Shown: in pieces, positions 7,064 through 15,405 of the stretch | Position numbering within the stretch: position 1 is the first letter of the stretch | Layout of the letters: each line of letters starts with the position of its first letter | Assembly: GCA_900770285.1 (NCBI GenBank) | Contig: CAAGJO010000010.1 | Span: 1 to 64,000 of the forward strand | Source: Oscillospiraceae bacterium | GTDB taxonomy: Bacteria; Bacillota; Clostridia; Oscillospirales; Ruminococcaceae | Reading direction: 5' to 3' | Length of the DNA stretch: 64,000 nt | Notes under the pieces: model-generated | Told to the model about the DNA's origin: nothing | Databases searched by the model: none | The model's input: only the letters and a program-made list of their open reading frames with translations | Program-made: the position numbers and the translations under genes

Positions 7064-7828
7064 CTAGATATTCATTGCGTCCATTGCAGTAATATATTCC
7101 AGAGTTGGTATAAACAAACCTTCATGCCGTTCACCGTCAAGAATTTTTTCGCCGTCTTTGAACGCTTCCAATTTACAGAGAGGAAACGACCGCCAGCCTT
7201 CTCCTAACGGCTGTGTAGAAAAAACATATCCGTTGTCTGATTTATAATAAAAAAGTGTTCCGTGCATATTTTTATGCACATACAAAACTTCACCGTCAAA
7301 AATCATCAGATTAAGCTTGTTGCGGTATGACAAACGCTGAACAAGCTCGTTGAGAATCCTGAACCGCTGTTCAATGGTCAGCTTGCCCCCTGCCTGCTTT
7401 ATTGCCTGATTGATATTATCTATAAGATACAGAAAAATCCGTTCAGAATCCGTTTGTCCCTGCTGTATTTTCATATACTTTAAAATTTCAGCATCTGAAT
7501 ATACCGTTCCATTGTGTATCAGTGTCCATCGCCTTCCAACGTTGTCATAATCAGTAAAAGGATGTGCATTTTCGGCACATAGGGAACCTACCGTTGCAAA
7601 GCGTATATGTGCAAGCACATTTTTCTGAGGAGACAGATTATCCAGTTCTCTTTTTAATAAGCTGCTTTCTGAGGCACAAACAGGCTCTTTTATTACCCTG
7701 CACTTTCCGTTTTCTCCGGTCATAATTCCCCAGCCATGAGGGTGACGATTGCAGTGAGAATAAAACTCTTTCAGCAATGCCATTAAATCTGTTTCTTTTT
7801 TTAAACTTGCACCAAAAAGCTCGCACAC
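7064..7828 (-). CDS. Class II glutamine amidotransferase-like hydrolase (YafJ/EgtC type)
   Basis: The 254-residue N-terminal-nucleophile protein begins MCELFGA, so Cys2 becomes the nucleophile after Met removal. HGWGIM, HIRFATVG, NAHPF, IHNGT and TDSE are the signatures of the stand-alone class II amidotransferase family (YafJ, EgtC). EgtC removes a gamma-glutamyl group from an ergothioneine intermediate, but no other egt gene is here. Its start lies inside the end of the glutamate-cysteine ligase gene (28-nt overlap), so the two are translationally coupled. I infer a role in gamma-glutamyl chemistry, for example releasing glutamate from a gamma-glutamyl thiol; the substrate is unknown. Confidence 0.85.
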   Translation of the reverse strand: MCELFGASLKKETDLMALLKEFYSHCNRHPHGWGIMTGENGKCRVIKEPVCASESSLLKRELDNLSPQKNVLAHIRFATVGSLCAENAHPFTDYDNVGRRWTLIHNGTVYSDAEILKYMKIQQGQTDSERIFLYLIDNINQAIKQAGGKLTIEQRFRILNELVQRLSYRNKLNLMIFDGEVLYVHKNMHGTLFYYKSDNGYVFSTQPLGEGWRSFPLCKLEAFKDGEKILDGERHEGLFIPTLEYITAMDAMNI

Positions 7829-9036
7829 TGTTCATTCACCTTCTTTGTCTTATCAAAAAATTTATGCTGAAAATCTGTATTGTATTCATTATACACCCGA
7901 TCAGAATATCTCATGCCTTTTTTAAGCTTCTTTCTCTGCCATTCTATATTTTCCGTAACCTCATGATACTCTGCAAAATATCTTATCATATCATCAAAAA
8001 GTTTATCTGCCGCATTAATTGCAGGTATATCGTCAATTAAAATACTGTTCAAATCAAATCCGGCGGAGTTTTTATGATTTAAAACTGACCTTTCCTGCAA
8101 TTCATATGTAAAATCAAAGTCAGGAAGACTAAGAAAATAAATCAAAAGATAATTTGCGAAATTCAGATCCTCTGCAAAAATTCCCGCAGGAGCAAAAGGA
8201 TTTACGTCAAACATTCTCAGTTCAATGTGATTTACTCCTCTGTCCGTTAGTCCATGCATTGTATTCTTTCCCTTTGGTTTGAGCCTTACAGGAAGATATA
8301 CTTCGCTTGGTCCAAGCAAATCGCCGTTTTCAATATACTTATCTACACTTTTTACAAAAGCACTAATGCCTGAATAATCAAGCTTTGGCACAAACTTGTT
8401 CCAATAGCCTTTTTCGCTGTTTCTCCGTGAAGCATAACCGTCAAATCCTGTTCCACTAAGATTATCCCCTTCAAGAGACTTATCATATACAGGACTTGCT
8501 GCCGTGATTAATACAAGCACCCAACTGTACAGACTTGAATACTTCAGAAGCTTGAGGTATATGCCGTCCTTGAACTGACGATAATCAGCATTTCCGGGAC
8601 AAAGCTCCTGCAAATATTCATCAGACAGGGATAAATTACAGTGTATTCCCGAATAAAGCATAAGACGCCTGCCGTACTTTTCTTGCAGCTTAAGCCTGTA
8701 CTCATATTTTTCCCGCATTGCGCCCTTATATAAAGCAACGGAAATTTCATCTTCATTACTGAAATGCGGCGGATTGCTGTAAAGCCAGAGATATTCATGT
8801 TGTCTTTTCAGTTTTTCAGCAGCATAGTCGGAAAGCTCTTTCAGATTTTCCACAGCCTCCTCTGCACTGTCAAACACATCGGTTATTATCTCCAGTTGAT
8901 TTTCGCAAAAATCTCTTTCAAAGTGAGAATCCTCAAAAGGATGCGGCGTTTCTGCAAAACTTCCCTGCTCATTAACACGCATTGTTTCACGTTCAAGACC
9001 AAAACTGGTATTAAACATATATTTGCTTTGTTTCAA
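7801..9036 (-). CDS. gshA: Glutamate-cysteine ligase
   Basis: It joins glutamate and cysteine with ATP to gamma-glutamylcysteine. FGLERETMRVNEQGSFAETPHP near the N-terminus, NQLEIITDVF and LELRMFDVNPFAP-like text further on match the GshA/GshF-type ligase family. At about 411 residues it lacks the ATP-grasp GshB part of bifunctional GshF, and no gshB is seen nearby, so the product may stay gamma-glutamylcysteine. I favour the TTG at 9036 because AGGTGA sits 5 nt upstream; a GTG at 9045 is in frame but poorly placed. It follows a 46-residue ORF and overlaps the amidotransferase gene. Confidence 0.85.
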   Translation of the reverse strand: MKQSKYMFNTSFGLERETMRVNEQGSFAETPHPFEDSHFERDFCENQLEIITDVFDSAEEAVENLKELSDYAAEKLKRQHEYLWLYSNPPHFSNEDEISVALYKGAMREKYEYRLKLQEKYGRRLMLYSGIHCNLSLSDEYLQELCPGNADYRQFKDGIYLKLLKYSSLYSWVLVLITAASPVYDKSLEGDNLSGTGFDGYASRRNSEKGYWNKFVPKLDYSGISAFVKSVDKYIENGDLLGPSEVYLPVRLKPKGKNTMHGLTDRGVNHIELRMFDVNPFAPAGIFAEDLNFANYLLIYFLSLPDFDFTYELQERSVLNHKNSAGFDLNSILIDDIPAINAADKLFDDMIRYFAEYHEVTENIEWQRKKLKKGMRYSDRVYNEYNTDFQHKFFDKTKKVNEQCASFLVQV

Positions 9037-9056
9037 AATTATCACCTGAACTTTGC

Positions 9057-9197
9057 TTATTCTAAAATATAATCTTCCAGCGTTCTTCCCTTTTCAATTC
9101 CCCTTATCATTTCTATGCCGATTTTTTTATCCCTCTGCTTTTTTGTGGGCTGAATATATTTATTATACAATGCCTGTTCCAGCAGCTTATTTTCCAT
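9057..9197 (-). CDS. Small 46-residue protein, function unknown
   Basis: An ATG at 9197-9195 opens a frame reading MENKLLEQALYNKYIQPTKK and ending in LEDYILE before a TAA at 9059-9057. It is charged, without Cys or membrane segment, and predicted helical. It is the first frame after a consensus promoter (9261-9289) and ends about 20 nt before the ligase start, so it would be made from the same mRNA. The ribosome site is weak. It could be a real small protein or a leader frame that tunes gshA translation; I do not recognise a family. Confidence 0.5.
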   Translation of the reverse strand: MENKLLEQALYNKYIQPTKKQRDKKIGIEMIRGIEKGRTLEDYILE

Positions 9198-9233
9198 AAC
9201 CGTCACGCTTTCATACAATATTCTAATTATTAT

Positions 9234-9289
9234 TATTCATATATAATTACTATGAATACCATTATACGACATTATATGACAAAAGTCAA
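9234..9289 (-). promoter_or_regulatory. Promoter of the gshA unit with dyad at the start point
   Basis: On the minus strand TTGACT (9289-9284), 17 nt, TATAAT (9266-9261). Directly downstream is a perfect 8-bp inverted repeat, TATTCATA (9234-9241) and TATGAATA (9251-9258), spanning the expected start near 9255. This is a good place for a repressor operator. No regulator gene is adjacent. Confidence 0.7.
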
Positions 9290-9333
9290 TAGCAAACAGA
9301 AAATTTCATTGCCATTGAAAAAGGAAAAAAACT

Positions 9334-10227
9334 ATGCTAAAATATACAGAAAGGTTGGTGAACAATATGTTGGAAAGATATATATCTGAAATCCATGAGA
9401 AAAAACTAAATGTGCATGGAATTAACATTTATCACAACGGCAACGTTATATTTAAGCATTACTTTGACGAAAACAAGCGTTATCCCATATATTCGGCTAC
9501 AAAGTCATTTCTGTCCGCTGCTGTGGGCATTGCCGAAAAAGAAAAAAAGCTGTCAATCAGCTCACCCATGTATGAATATCTGACACAGAAACAACTTAGT
9601 CTTATACCAAAAAATCAGCTTGAAGGCTTTAAAAGCCTGACTATTGAAAGATATCTCACCATGTCTGTACCAAGCGAAAGCTTTCGCCCGCAAGGTGACA
9701 ACTGGCTTGAATACTGCCTTTCACAGCAGGTTAACTACTCCGCAAAGCCGACGTTCAACTATTCCAACATTTCAGCGTATATGACAGCCGCAGTCTGTGA
9801 AAACGCCGTTGGACAAAAGCTGTACGACTATATGAATTCACGGATATTTGAACCTTCAGGCATAGAAAATCCGCCTTACGTCACATCGCCTGAAGGATAC
9901 TTCAACGGAGCAAGCGGAATGGAACTTACCCTTGATGAGCTTAGCCGGTTCGGCACACTTCTGCTGCACAAGGGGCAATACAGAAAACAGCAGCTCATTC
10001 CAAAAGAGTATATTGAAAAAGCCGCATCATACAAAATCGCAAGCCCGGAGTACGGGTACGGCTACTTTTTCTGGGTTGACAAAGACTTCTTCAGCGTCAG
10101 CGGTAAATGGGGTCAAAAAATACTGGTATATCCTCAAAAGGAGTTGGTTATCACATATCTTTCTGATCTGCCTGAAAGACATGAGGAAATGCTTGATATT
10201 GCAAAAAGCATTGCCTCATTTTTATAG
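9334..10227 (+). CDS. Serine hydrolase, beta-lactamase/class C-like family
   Basis: A 297-residue penicillin-binding-protein-like esterase or peptidase. The catalytic SxxK is SATK (YSATKSFLSAAVG, about residues 56-59), the YxN-type second motif is YSN (FNYSNIS, about 148), and the C-terminal strand GKWGQKILVYP fits the third active-site edge. There is no signal peptide or membrane segment, so it is probably cytoplasmic. An alternative start at 9367 (MLERYISEIHEKK) also has a ribosome site. It stands alone and its substrate cannot be told from sequence. Confidence 0.82.
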   Translation: MLKYTERLVNNMLERYISEIHEKKLNVHGINIYHNGNVIFKHYFDENKRYPIYSATKSFLSAAVGIAEKEKKLSISSPMYEYLTQKQLSLIPKNQLEGFKSLTIERYLTMSVPSESFRPQGDNWLEYCLSQQVNYSAKPTFNYSNISAYMTAAVCENAVGQKLYDYMNSRIFEPSGIENPPYVTSPEGYFNGASGMELTLDELSRFGTLLLHKGQYRKQQLIPKEYIEKAASYKIASPEYGYGYFFWVDKDFFSVSGKWGQKILVYPQKELVITYLSDLPERHEEMLDIAKSIASFL

Positions 10228-10276
10228 GGATTTATCAGATTACACAACGACATCATTGTACCATGCAACAAAATGT

Positions 10277-10303
10277 GGGGGAGACCTAAAGCCTCCCCCT
10301 TTG
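10277..10303. terminator. Hairpin between converging genes
   Basis: GGGGGAG (10277-10283) pairs with CTCCCCC (10293-10299); weak T-tracts follow on both strands. It probably ends the serine hydrolase mRNA and, from the other side, purA. The interval to 10392 otherwise shows only a GC-rich patch resembling one at 17.54 kb. Confidence 0.55.
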
Positions 10304-10392
10304 AATTCAGTATTTTATGATTTTAAAGCCTTTACTATGATTTCGCCGTGCCTTAGTACAGACAACCCCGTACTGCGCCGTCCGCACTGGGA

Positions 10393-11667
10393 CTATCTGT
10401 AGATTATATCCTCACGCTTAGGACCGTTTGAAATCATTGTAATCGGAAAACCAATTTGCTTTTCAACAAACTCAATATATTTTCTGCAATTTTCAGGTAG
10501 GTCCTCATATTTCTTAATGCCTCTGATATCACAGTTCCAACCGTCAAGAACTTCAAGAACAGGCTTTGCTCTTTCAAGCTTCTGAGTTGTCGGGAAGTCA
10601 GTAGTAACTTCACCGTCAATTTCATATCCGACGCATACAGGAATTTTATCCAGATATCCCAGAACATCAAGCACTGTAAATGCAACATCAGTTGTACCCT
10701 GAATACGGCAGCCGTACTTTGTAGCAACACAGTCAAACCAACCCATTCTTCTTGGTCTTCCGGTAGTTGCACCATATTCACCGCCGTCACCGCCGCATCT
10801 TCTCAGCTCATCAGCCTCTTCGCCGAATATCTCAGATACAAACGCACCTGCTCCGACAGCAGAAGAATAAGCCTTAACGACAGTAATAATCTTATTTATT
10901 TCATAAGGAGGAATACCTGCGCCGATAGCACCATATGCAGCCAGAGTTGATGAAGATGTAACCATTGGATAGATACCGTGATCCGGATCTTTCAGTGAAC
11001 CAAGCTGACCTTCAAGAAGAATGTTCTTTCCTTCCCTGATAGCATTCCAAAGATAAAGTGAAACATCGCAGACATATGGTTCAACCATTTTCTTATAGTC
11101 CATAAGTGTTTCAAACAAATCATCAGCATTAAGCAAAGGCTTATGATAAAGGTGTTCAAGCAAAACGTTCTTTGTTTCAACAACTCTTTCAAGCTTTATT
11201 CTGAGATTTTCCTCATCAAAAAGTTCCTGAACCTGAAAGCCGATTTTAGCATATTTATCGGAATAAAAAGGAGCTATTCCTGATTTTGTTGAACCAAAGC
11301 TTGCTTTTCCCAGACGTTCTTCTTCATACTGGTCAAACAGTACATGATAAGGCATAACAATCTGTGCTCTGTCTGAAATCAAAATCTTAGGCTTTGGAAC
11401 GCCTTTTTCAATAACAGAATTAAGCTCGTTAAAAAATACTGGGATATTGAAAGCCACGCCGTTACCGATAATATTTGTTGTATTGCTTGAAAAAACACCG
11501 CTTGGAAGCGTGTGCAATGCAAATTTGCCGTAGTTGTTGACTATTGTATGACCGGCATTTGCACCGCCCTGAAATCTGATAACAATATCAGAATCCTGTG
11601 CGAGCATATCAGTAATTTTGCCTTTTCCCTCATCGCCCCAGTTAGCACCAACGATTGCTTTTACCAT
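10393..11667 (-). CDS. purA: Adenylosuccinate synthase
   Basis: PurA makes adenylosuccinate from IMP, aspartate and GTP, the first step from IMP to AMP. At 424 residues it is normal length. The N-terminal GANWGDEGKGKITD is the GTP-binding loop with the catalytic Asp, GGANAGHT follows, and GATTGRPRRMGWFD is the conserved C-terminal block. The start is fixed by GGGAGGAA upstream. It is transcribed alone from the promoter at 11735-11763. Confidence 0.97.
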   Translation of the reverse strand: MVKAIVGANWGDEGKGKITDMLAQDSDIVIRFQGGANAGHTIVNNYGKFALHTLPSGVFSSNTTNIIGNGVAFNIPVFFNELNSVIEKGVPKPKILISDRAQIVMPYHVLFDQYEEERLGKASFGSTKSGIAPFYSDKYAKIGFQVQELFDEENLRIKLERVVETKNVLLEHLYHKPLLNADDLFETLMDYKKMVEPYVCDVSLYLWNAIREGKNILLEGQLGSLKDPDHGIYPMVTSSSTLAAYGAIGAGIPPYEINKIITVVKAYSSAVGAGAFVSEIFGEEADELRRCGGDGGEYGATTGRPRRMGWFDCVATKYGCRIQGTTDVAFTVLDVLGYLDKIPVCVGYEIDGEVTTDFPTTQKLERAKPVLEVLDGWNCDIRGIKKYEDLPENCRKYIEFVEKQIGFPITMISNGPKREDIIYR

Positions 11668-11734
11668 AGTTTTATTTCCTCCCAGCCTTGCGGCTATTTT
11701 AATTTAATATGTATATGGATTTTACCACCCATAT

Positions 11735-11763
11735 ATTATAACATAGTTTTTTCAAGATGTAAA
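11735..11763 (-). promoter_or_regulatory. purA promoter
   Basis: On the minus strand TTTACA (11763-11758), a 17-nt spacer and TATAAT (11740-11735). The leader is about 60 nt with no evident riboswitch. Confidence 0.75.
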
Positions 11764-11823
11764 TACTATTTTTAAACATTAATAACTGAAAATTTCATAT
11801 ATGACCCAAAGCCTTCCGTATTC

Positions 11824-11852
11824 TTGACAAAAAATATTATATAATGTATAAT
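11824..11852 (+). promoter_or_regulatory. Promoter of the transglutaminase-hisA unit
   Basis: TTGACA (11824-11829), 17 nt, TATAAT (11847-11852). It drives the gene at 11888 and, with a 14-nt gap between the genes and no terminator, hisA. Confidence 0.8.
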
Positions 11853-11887
11853 AAAGTGATATATTGTTTTCTGAACAGAGGTATTTT

Positions 11888-12610
11888 ATGAAACGGAAAT
11901 ATATGATATTTGCGGCTGCGGCAATATTTATGGGTATTGCAATAATTGCATCAACAGTTTTATTTAATGCGGTTTCAGGCATAAAGCAGCCTGTTTCTTC
12001 AACCAGGTCTTGCTCTGAGCAGGGGAACAATATTGAAATTTATGATACAAAGCCTATTTCTGATGCCTTTGCCGCCAAAGACAGTTCTTCTCTTTCCGAC
12101 TTTGACAAAAAAATATACAGCAAGGCAGTGGAAATATACAGCAAAATCATAACTGATGACATGACCATATATGACAAAGAACTTGCAGTTCACGACTATA
12201 TGGTGAAAAACATAAGCTATGATGCAGGAAATATGGGCATTGAAGAAAAGACTGACGAAAATTCCGTCAACCCCTACGGTGCACTTATAAACGGAAAGGC
12301 AATATGCAGCGGTTATACCTCCACTTTCAAAATGTTTATGGACATGCTTGATATTGAAAATACTGTAGTATCCGGCAAGAATGATAAAGGAGAAGAACAT
12401 GCGTGGAATATGATTAAGCTGGACGGAGAATGGTATCACGTTGATGTGACCTGGGATGACCCCATTCCCGAATCAGAGCAGACAGGAATTCTGCACAAAT
12501 ATTTTAACGTGACCGACAAAGAACTGATAAATAACCGTCATACATGGGACAAATCCGGATACCCTTCAGCAAACGCAGATAAATATGCTTTTAAAGGCAT
12601 TGAAATATAG
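11888..12610 (+). CDS. Transglutaminase-like membrane-anchored protein
   Basis: I use the ATG at 11888 with AGAGG upstream; 240 residues. An N-terminal hydrophobic segment (IFAAAAIFMGIAIIASTVLF) is a signal anchor placing the domain outside the cell. The papain-fold triad is visible: Cys in GKAICSGYTSTFKMF, His in EEHAWNMIKL and Asp in YHVDVTWDDP. Bacterial members of this superfamily are often proteases or peptidases rather than cross-linkers, so the reaction is unknown. It shares a transcript with hisA, a pairing without obvious functional sense. Confidence 0.85.
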   Translation: MKRKYMIFAAAAIFMGIAIIASTVLFNAVSGIKQPVSSTRSCSEQGNNIEIYDTKPISDAFAAKDSSSLSDFDKKIYSKAVEIYSKIITDDMTIYDKELAVHDYMVKNISYDAGNMGIEEKTDENSVNPYGALINGKAICSGYTSTFKMFMDMLDIENTVVSGKNDKGEEHAWNMIKLDGEWYHVDVTWDDPIPESEQTGILHKYFNVTDKELINNRHTWDKSGYPSANADKYAFKGIEI

Positions 12611-12624
12611 AAAGAGTTGATAAA

Positions 12625-13407
12625 ATGAAATTCAGACCCTGTATTGATATACACAACGGAAAAGTCAAGCAAATTGTCGGCGGAACGCTGAAAGACGAAA
12701 ACAGCTTTGCCAAAGAAAACTTTGTTTCAGACTATGACGGCGAATTTTACGGCAGGCTTTATAAGCAGTACGGATTGAAAGGCGGACATATAATTTTATT
12801 GAATCCCGTTTCATCGGAATATTATAACGCCGACTGCCGGCAGGCCTTTTCAGCACTGAAAGTCTTTGAGGGCGGTCTTCAGATCGGCGGAGGAATAACC
12901 AACGAAAATGCCGGAGAATTTCTTGACAAAGGTGCAAGCCATGTTATTGTCACAAGCTTTGTCTTTAAAGACGGTGTTATAAATTTTGACAACATAAACA
13001 AGATGACAAAAGCTGTGGGAAAAGACAAGCTGGTTCTGGATTTGTCATGCAGAAAAAGAAACGGCGAATACTATATCGTAACCGACCGCTGGCAGAAGTT
13101 CACCGACACAAAGCTTAACGAGCAGACGGTTTTAATGCTTGCAGACTGCTGCGATGAATTTTTAGTCCATGCTGTAGACGTTGAGGGAAAAGCCTCAGGC
13201 ATTGAAAGTGAACTTGCAGAAATGCTTGGTAAATGCTGCCCGATACCCGTGACCTATGCCGGAGGAATTTCTTCCTTTGAAAATCTGGACAAATTAAAGA
13301 CTCTGGGAAGAGGCAGACTCGATTTCACCATAGGCAGCGCTTTGGATATTTTTGGCGGAAATATGCCTTTTAAAGATGTTGTAAAATATAATCGTAAGCA
13401 GAATTGA
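12625..13407 (+). CDS. hisA: Phosphoribosylformimino-AICAR ribotide isomerase, eukaryotic HIS6 type
   Basis: HisA isomerises ProFAR to PRFAR in histidine synthesis. This 260-residue protein resembles yeast HIS6 far more than bacterial HisA: CIDIHNGKVKQIVGGTL, GGHIILL, LQIGGGI, VIVTSFVF, LDLSCRK, HAVDVEG, YAGGISS and GSALDIFGGN follow the HIS6 pattern in order. The his operon at 39-47 kb has no hisA, so this gene probably supplies the step. It lies 14 nt behind the transglutaminase gene and has no his-type operator of its own, so it may not be co-regulated with the operon. Confidence 0.93.
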   Translation: MKFRPCIDIHNGKVKQIVGGTLKDENSFAKENFVSDYDGEFYGRLYKQYGLKGGHIILLNPVSSEYYNADCRQAFSALKVFEGGLQIGGGITNENAGEFLDKGASHVIVTSFVFKDGVINFDNINKMTKAVGKDKLVLDLSCRKRNGEYYIVTDRWQKFTDTKLNEQTVLMLADCCDEFLVHAVDVEGKASGIESELAEMLGKCCPIPVTYAGGISSFENLDKLKTLGRGRLDFTIGSALDIFGGNMPFKDVVKYNRKQN

Positions 13408-13414
13408 AAAAACT

Positions 13415-13443
13415 TTGCATTTATATATGAATTATGCTATAAT
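13415..13443 (+). promoter_or_regulatory. Promoter of the ddl operon
   Basis: TTGCAT (13415-13420), 17 nt, TATAAT (13438-13443), giving a leader of about 45 nt. Confidence 0.7.
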
Positions 13444-13493
13444 TATATTTATATAATGATATATATATATTGTACTGAAAGGATGAGCACACA

Positions 13494-14573
13494 GTGAAAA
13501 AACTTAATATAGCCGTTATTTTCGGCGGAAAATCTAACGAACATGATATTTCAGTAATTTCAGCGGCTCACATTATCAAGAGTATTCCTAAAGATAAATA
13601 TAATGTTATCTGCATCGGAATAACAAAAAAAGGACATTGGCTGAAATTCATCGGCGATGTTGAAGATATTCCAACAGGCGAATGGGAAAAACACCCTGAC
13701 AATGCACCGTGCATTTTAAGCCCCGACCCTCTTAACAAAGGCTTTATTGTGCTGGACGATGCAGGAACATATTCAAATCTTAAAGTGGACTGCATATTTC
13801 CGGTACTTCACGGCAAAAACGGCGAAGACGGCACAATTCAAGGGCTGTTTGACCTTGCAGAAATACCTTACGTTGGCTGTAATCTTATCTCATCGGCAAA
13901 CTGCATGGATAAGGAACTTACTCATACAGTTCTTGATGCTCACGGAATTAAAACTGCAAAATACTGCTCAGTACTTGAAAATGAGCTTGATGTTCTCAAC
14001 AAAAAGTGCTGTGAAATTGAAACAAAGCTTACATATCCTATGTTTGTTAAACCTGCAAACTGCGGTTCATCTGTTGGAATTTCAAAGGTTAATAACTACA
14101 GCGAACTTAAAGAAGGCATAAAAACCGCCTTTGCTCACGATTCAAAGGTTATTGTTGAACAGGGTATTGTCGGAATTGAATGCGAAACTGCCGTTATGGG
14201 CAACTCTGACCCGTTTGTTTCAACTGTGGGAGAAATAAAGGCTGCCAATGAGTTTTACGACTTTGACGCAAAATATAAAAATTCGGAGTCCAGAACGGTA
14301 ATCCCTGCGGAATTTGACCAGGATAAAATTCAGGAAATAAGAAATACCGCTCTTAAAGCATATAAAGCTATGGGCTGCTGCGGACTTGCACGAGTTGACT
14401 TTTTCCTTACAAAAGACGGTGAAGTTATACTGAATGAGATAAATACTCTGCCGGGACATACTCCTATCAGTATGTATCCTCAGCTTATGCTCCATGAAGG
14501 CTTATCCTTTGCCGAACAGGAAGACAAACTTATCAGGCTGGCTTTGGACAGAGCGGGGGTGGATTATGAATAA
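13494..14573 (+). CDS. ddl: D-alanine--D-alanine ligase
   Basis: This ATP-grasp enzyme makes the D-Ala-D-Ala dipeptide of peptidoglycan. The 359-residue protein starts at GTG with AAAGGATGAG upstream. VIFGGKSNEHDIS, LHGKNGEDGTIQG, FVKPANCGSSVGISK, ARVDFFL and EINTLPGHTPISMYP are the diagnostic motifs. It is the first gene of ddl-murI-DUF1934-argS, and its last 8 nt overlap the murI start. Whether it makes D-Ala-D-Ala or D-Ala-D-Lac cannot be settled by eye, but the housekeeping context favours D-Ala-D-Ala. Confidence 0.96.
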   Translation: MKKLNIAVIFGGKSNEHDISVISAAHIIKSIPKDKYNVICIGITKKGHWLKFIGDVEDIPTGEWEKHPDNAPCILSPDPLNKGFIVLDDAGTYSNLKVDCIFPVLHGKNGEDGTIQGLFDLAEIPYVGCNLISSANCMDKELTHTVLDAHGIKTAKYCSVLENELDVLNKKCCEIETKLTYPMFVKPANCGSSVGISKVNNYSELKEGIKTAFAHDSKVIVEQGIVGIECETAVMGNSDPFVSTVGEIKAANEFYDFDAKYKNSESRTVIPAEFDQDKIQEIRNTALKAYKAMGCCGLARVDFFLTKDGEVILNEINTLPGHTPISMYPQLMLHEGLSFAEQEDKLIRLALDRAGVDYE

Positions 14574-15381
14574 TAATCCTATCGGTGTTTTCGACTCGGG
14601 CGTTGGGGGCCTCACCTGCGTAAAAGAGCTTATAAAGCTTTTGCCCCATGAGGATATTGTGTATCTGGGCGATACTGCAAGAGTTCCTTACGGAACACGA
14701 AGCAAGGAAAAAATATCAGAATACGGCAGACAGGATATAAGCTTTCTGGAAAAAAGCGGCGTAAAACTTGTAATCGTTGCCTGCGGCACAGTTTCATCTA
14801 TACTTGTGACCACTCCGCTTTTCGAGGGAACGGCTATTAAAAACTACAGCGGCGTTCTTCTTCCGGCTGTACGCACAGCCTGTGCTGCCACAAAGAATAA
14901 TAAAATCGGAGTTATCGGAACTCCTGCAACTATAAAAAGCGGTGCTTTCGGCAGAGCTATTCATGAGATAAATCCTGAAATCAAGGTTATCGGCAAAGCC
15001 TGTCCTATGTTTGTACCGTTGGTTGAAAACGGCTACACAGCAAAAGACTGTGAGGTAACAAAAATAATTGCCAATGAATATCTTGAAGTCATGAAACATG
15101 AGAATGTGGATACACTGATTATGGGCTGCACCCATTATCCAATGCTGAAAGATATAATCGGAGATATAATGGGCAAAGATGTTACTCTTATTTCGCCCGG
15201 TGCGGAAGCTGCTAAGTATGCAAAGAACGTACTTATGATGAACGGTGAGCTGGCAGACAGAGATACCGAAGGACATCTTGAACTTTTCTGCACCGACAGC
15301 GTTGAGCTTTTTTCAGAAAATGTAAAATCATTTTTAGGTGAAAATATAAACGGAGAGGTTAAAACCTGCAGACTGTTTTAA
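14566..15381 (+). CDS. murI: Glutamate racemase
   Basis: MurI supplies D-glutamate for peptidoglycan. The start is the ATG at 14566, overlapping ddl by 8 nt, with GGGGGTGG before it; 271 residues. GVFDSGVGGLT is the N-terminal signature and GCTHYPML carries the second catalytic Cys. The first catalytic Cys is in VIVACGTVSS, where most MurI have the sequence CNT; here the Asn is Gly. It sits beside ddl, so cell-wall precursor synthesis is grouped. Confidence 0.93.
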   Translation: MNNNPIGVFDSGVGGLTCVKELIKLLPHEDIVYLGDTARVPYGTRSKEKISEYGRQDISFLEKSGVKLVIVACGTVSSILVTTPLFEGTAIKNYSGVLLPAVRTACAATKNNKIGVIGTPATIKSGAFGRAIHEINPEIKVIGKACPMFVPLVENGYTAKDCEVTKIIANEYLEVMKHENVDTLIMGCTHYPMLKDIIGDIMGKDVTLISPGAEAAKYAKNVLMMNGELADRDTEGHLELFCTDSVELFSENVKSFLGENINGEVKTCRLF

Positions 15382-15405
15382 CTGAAAAATACGGAGGATA
15401 TATAA

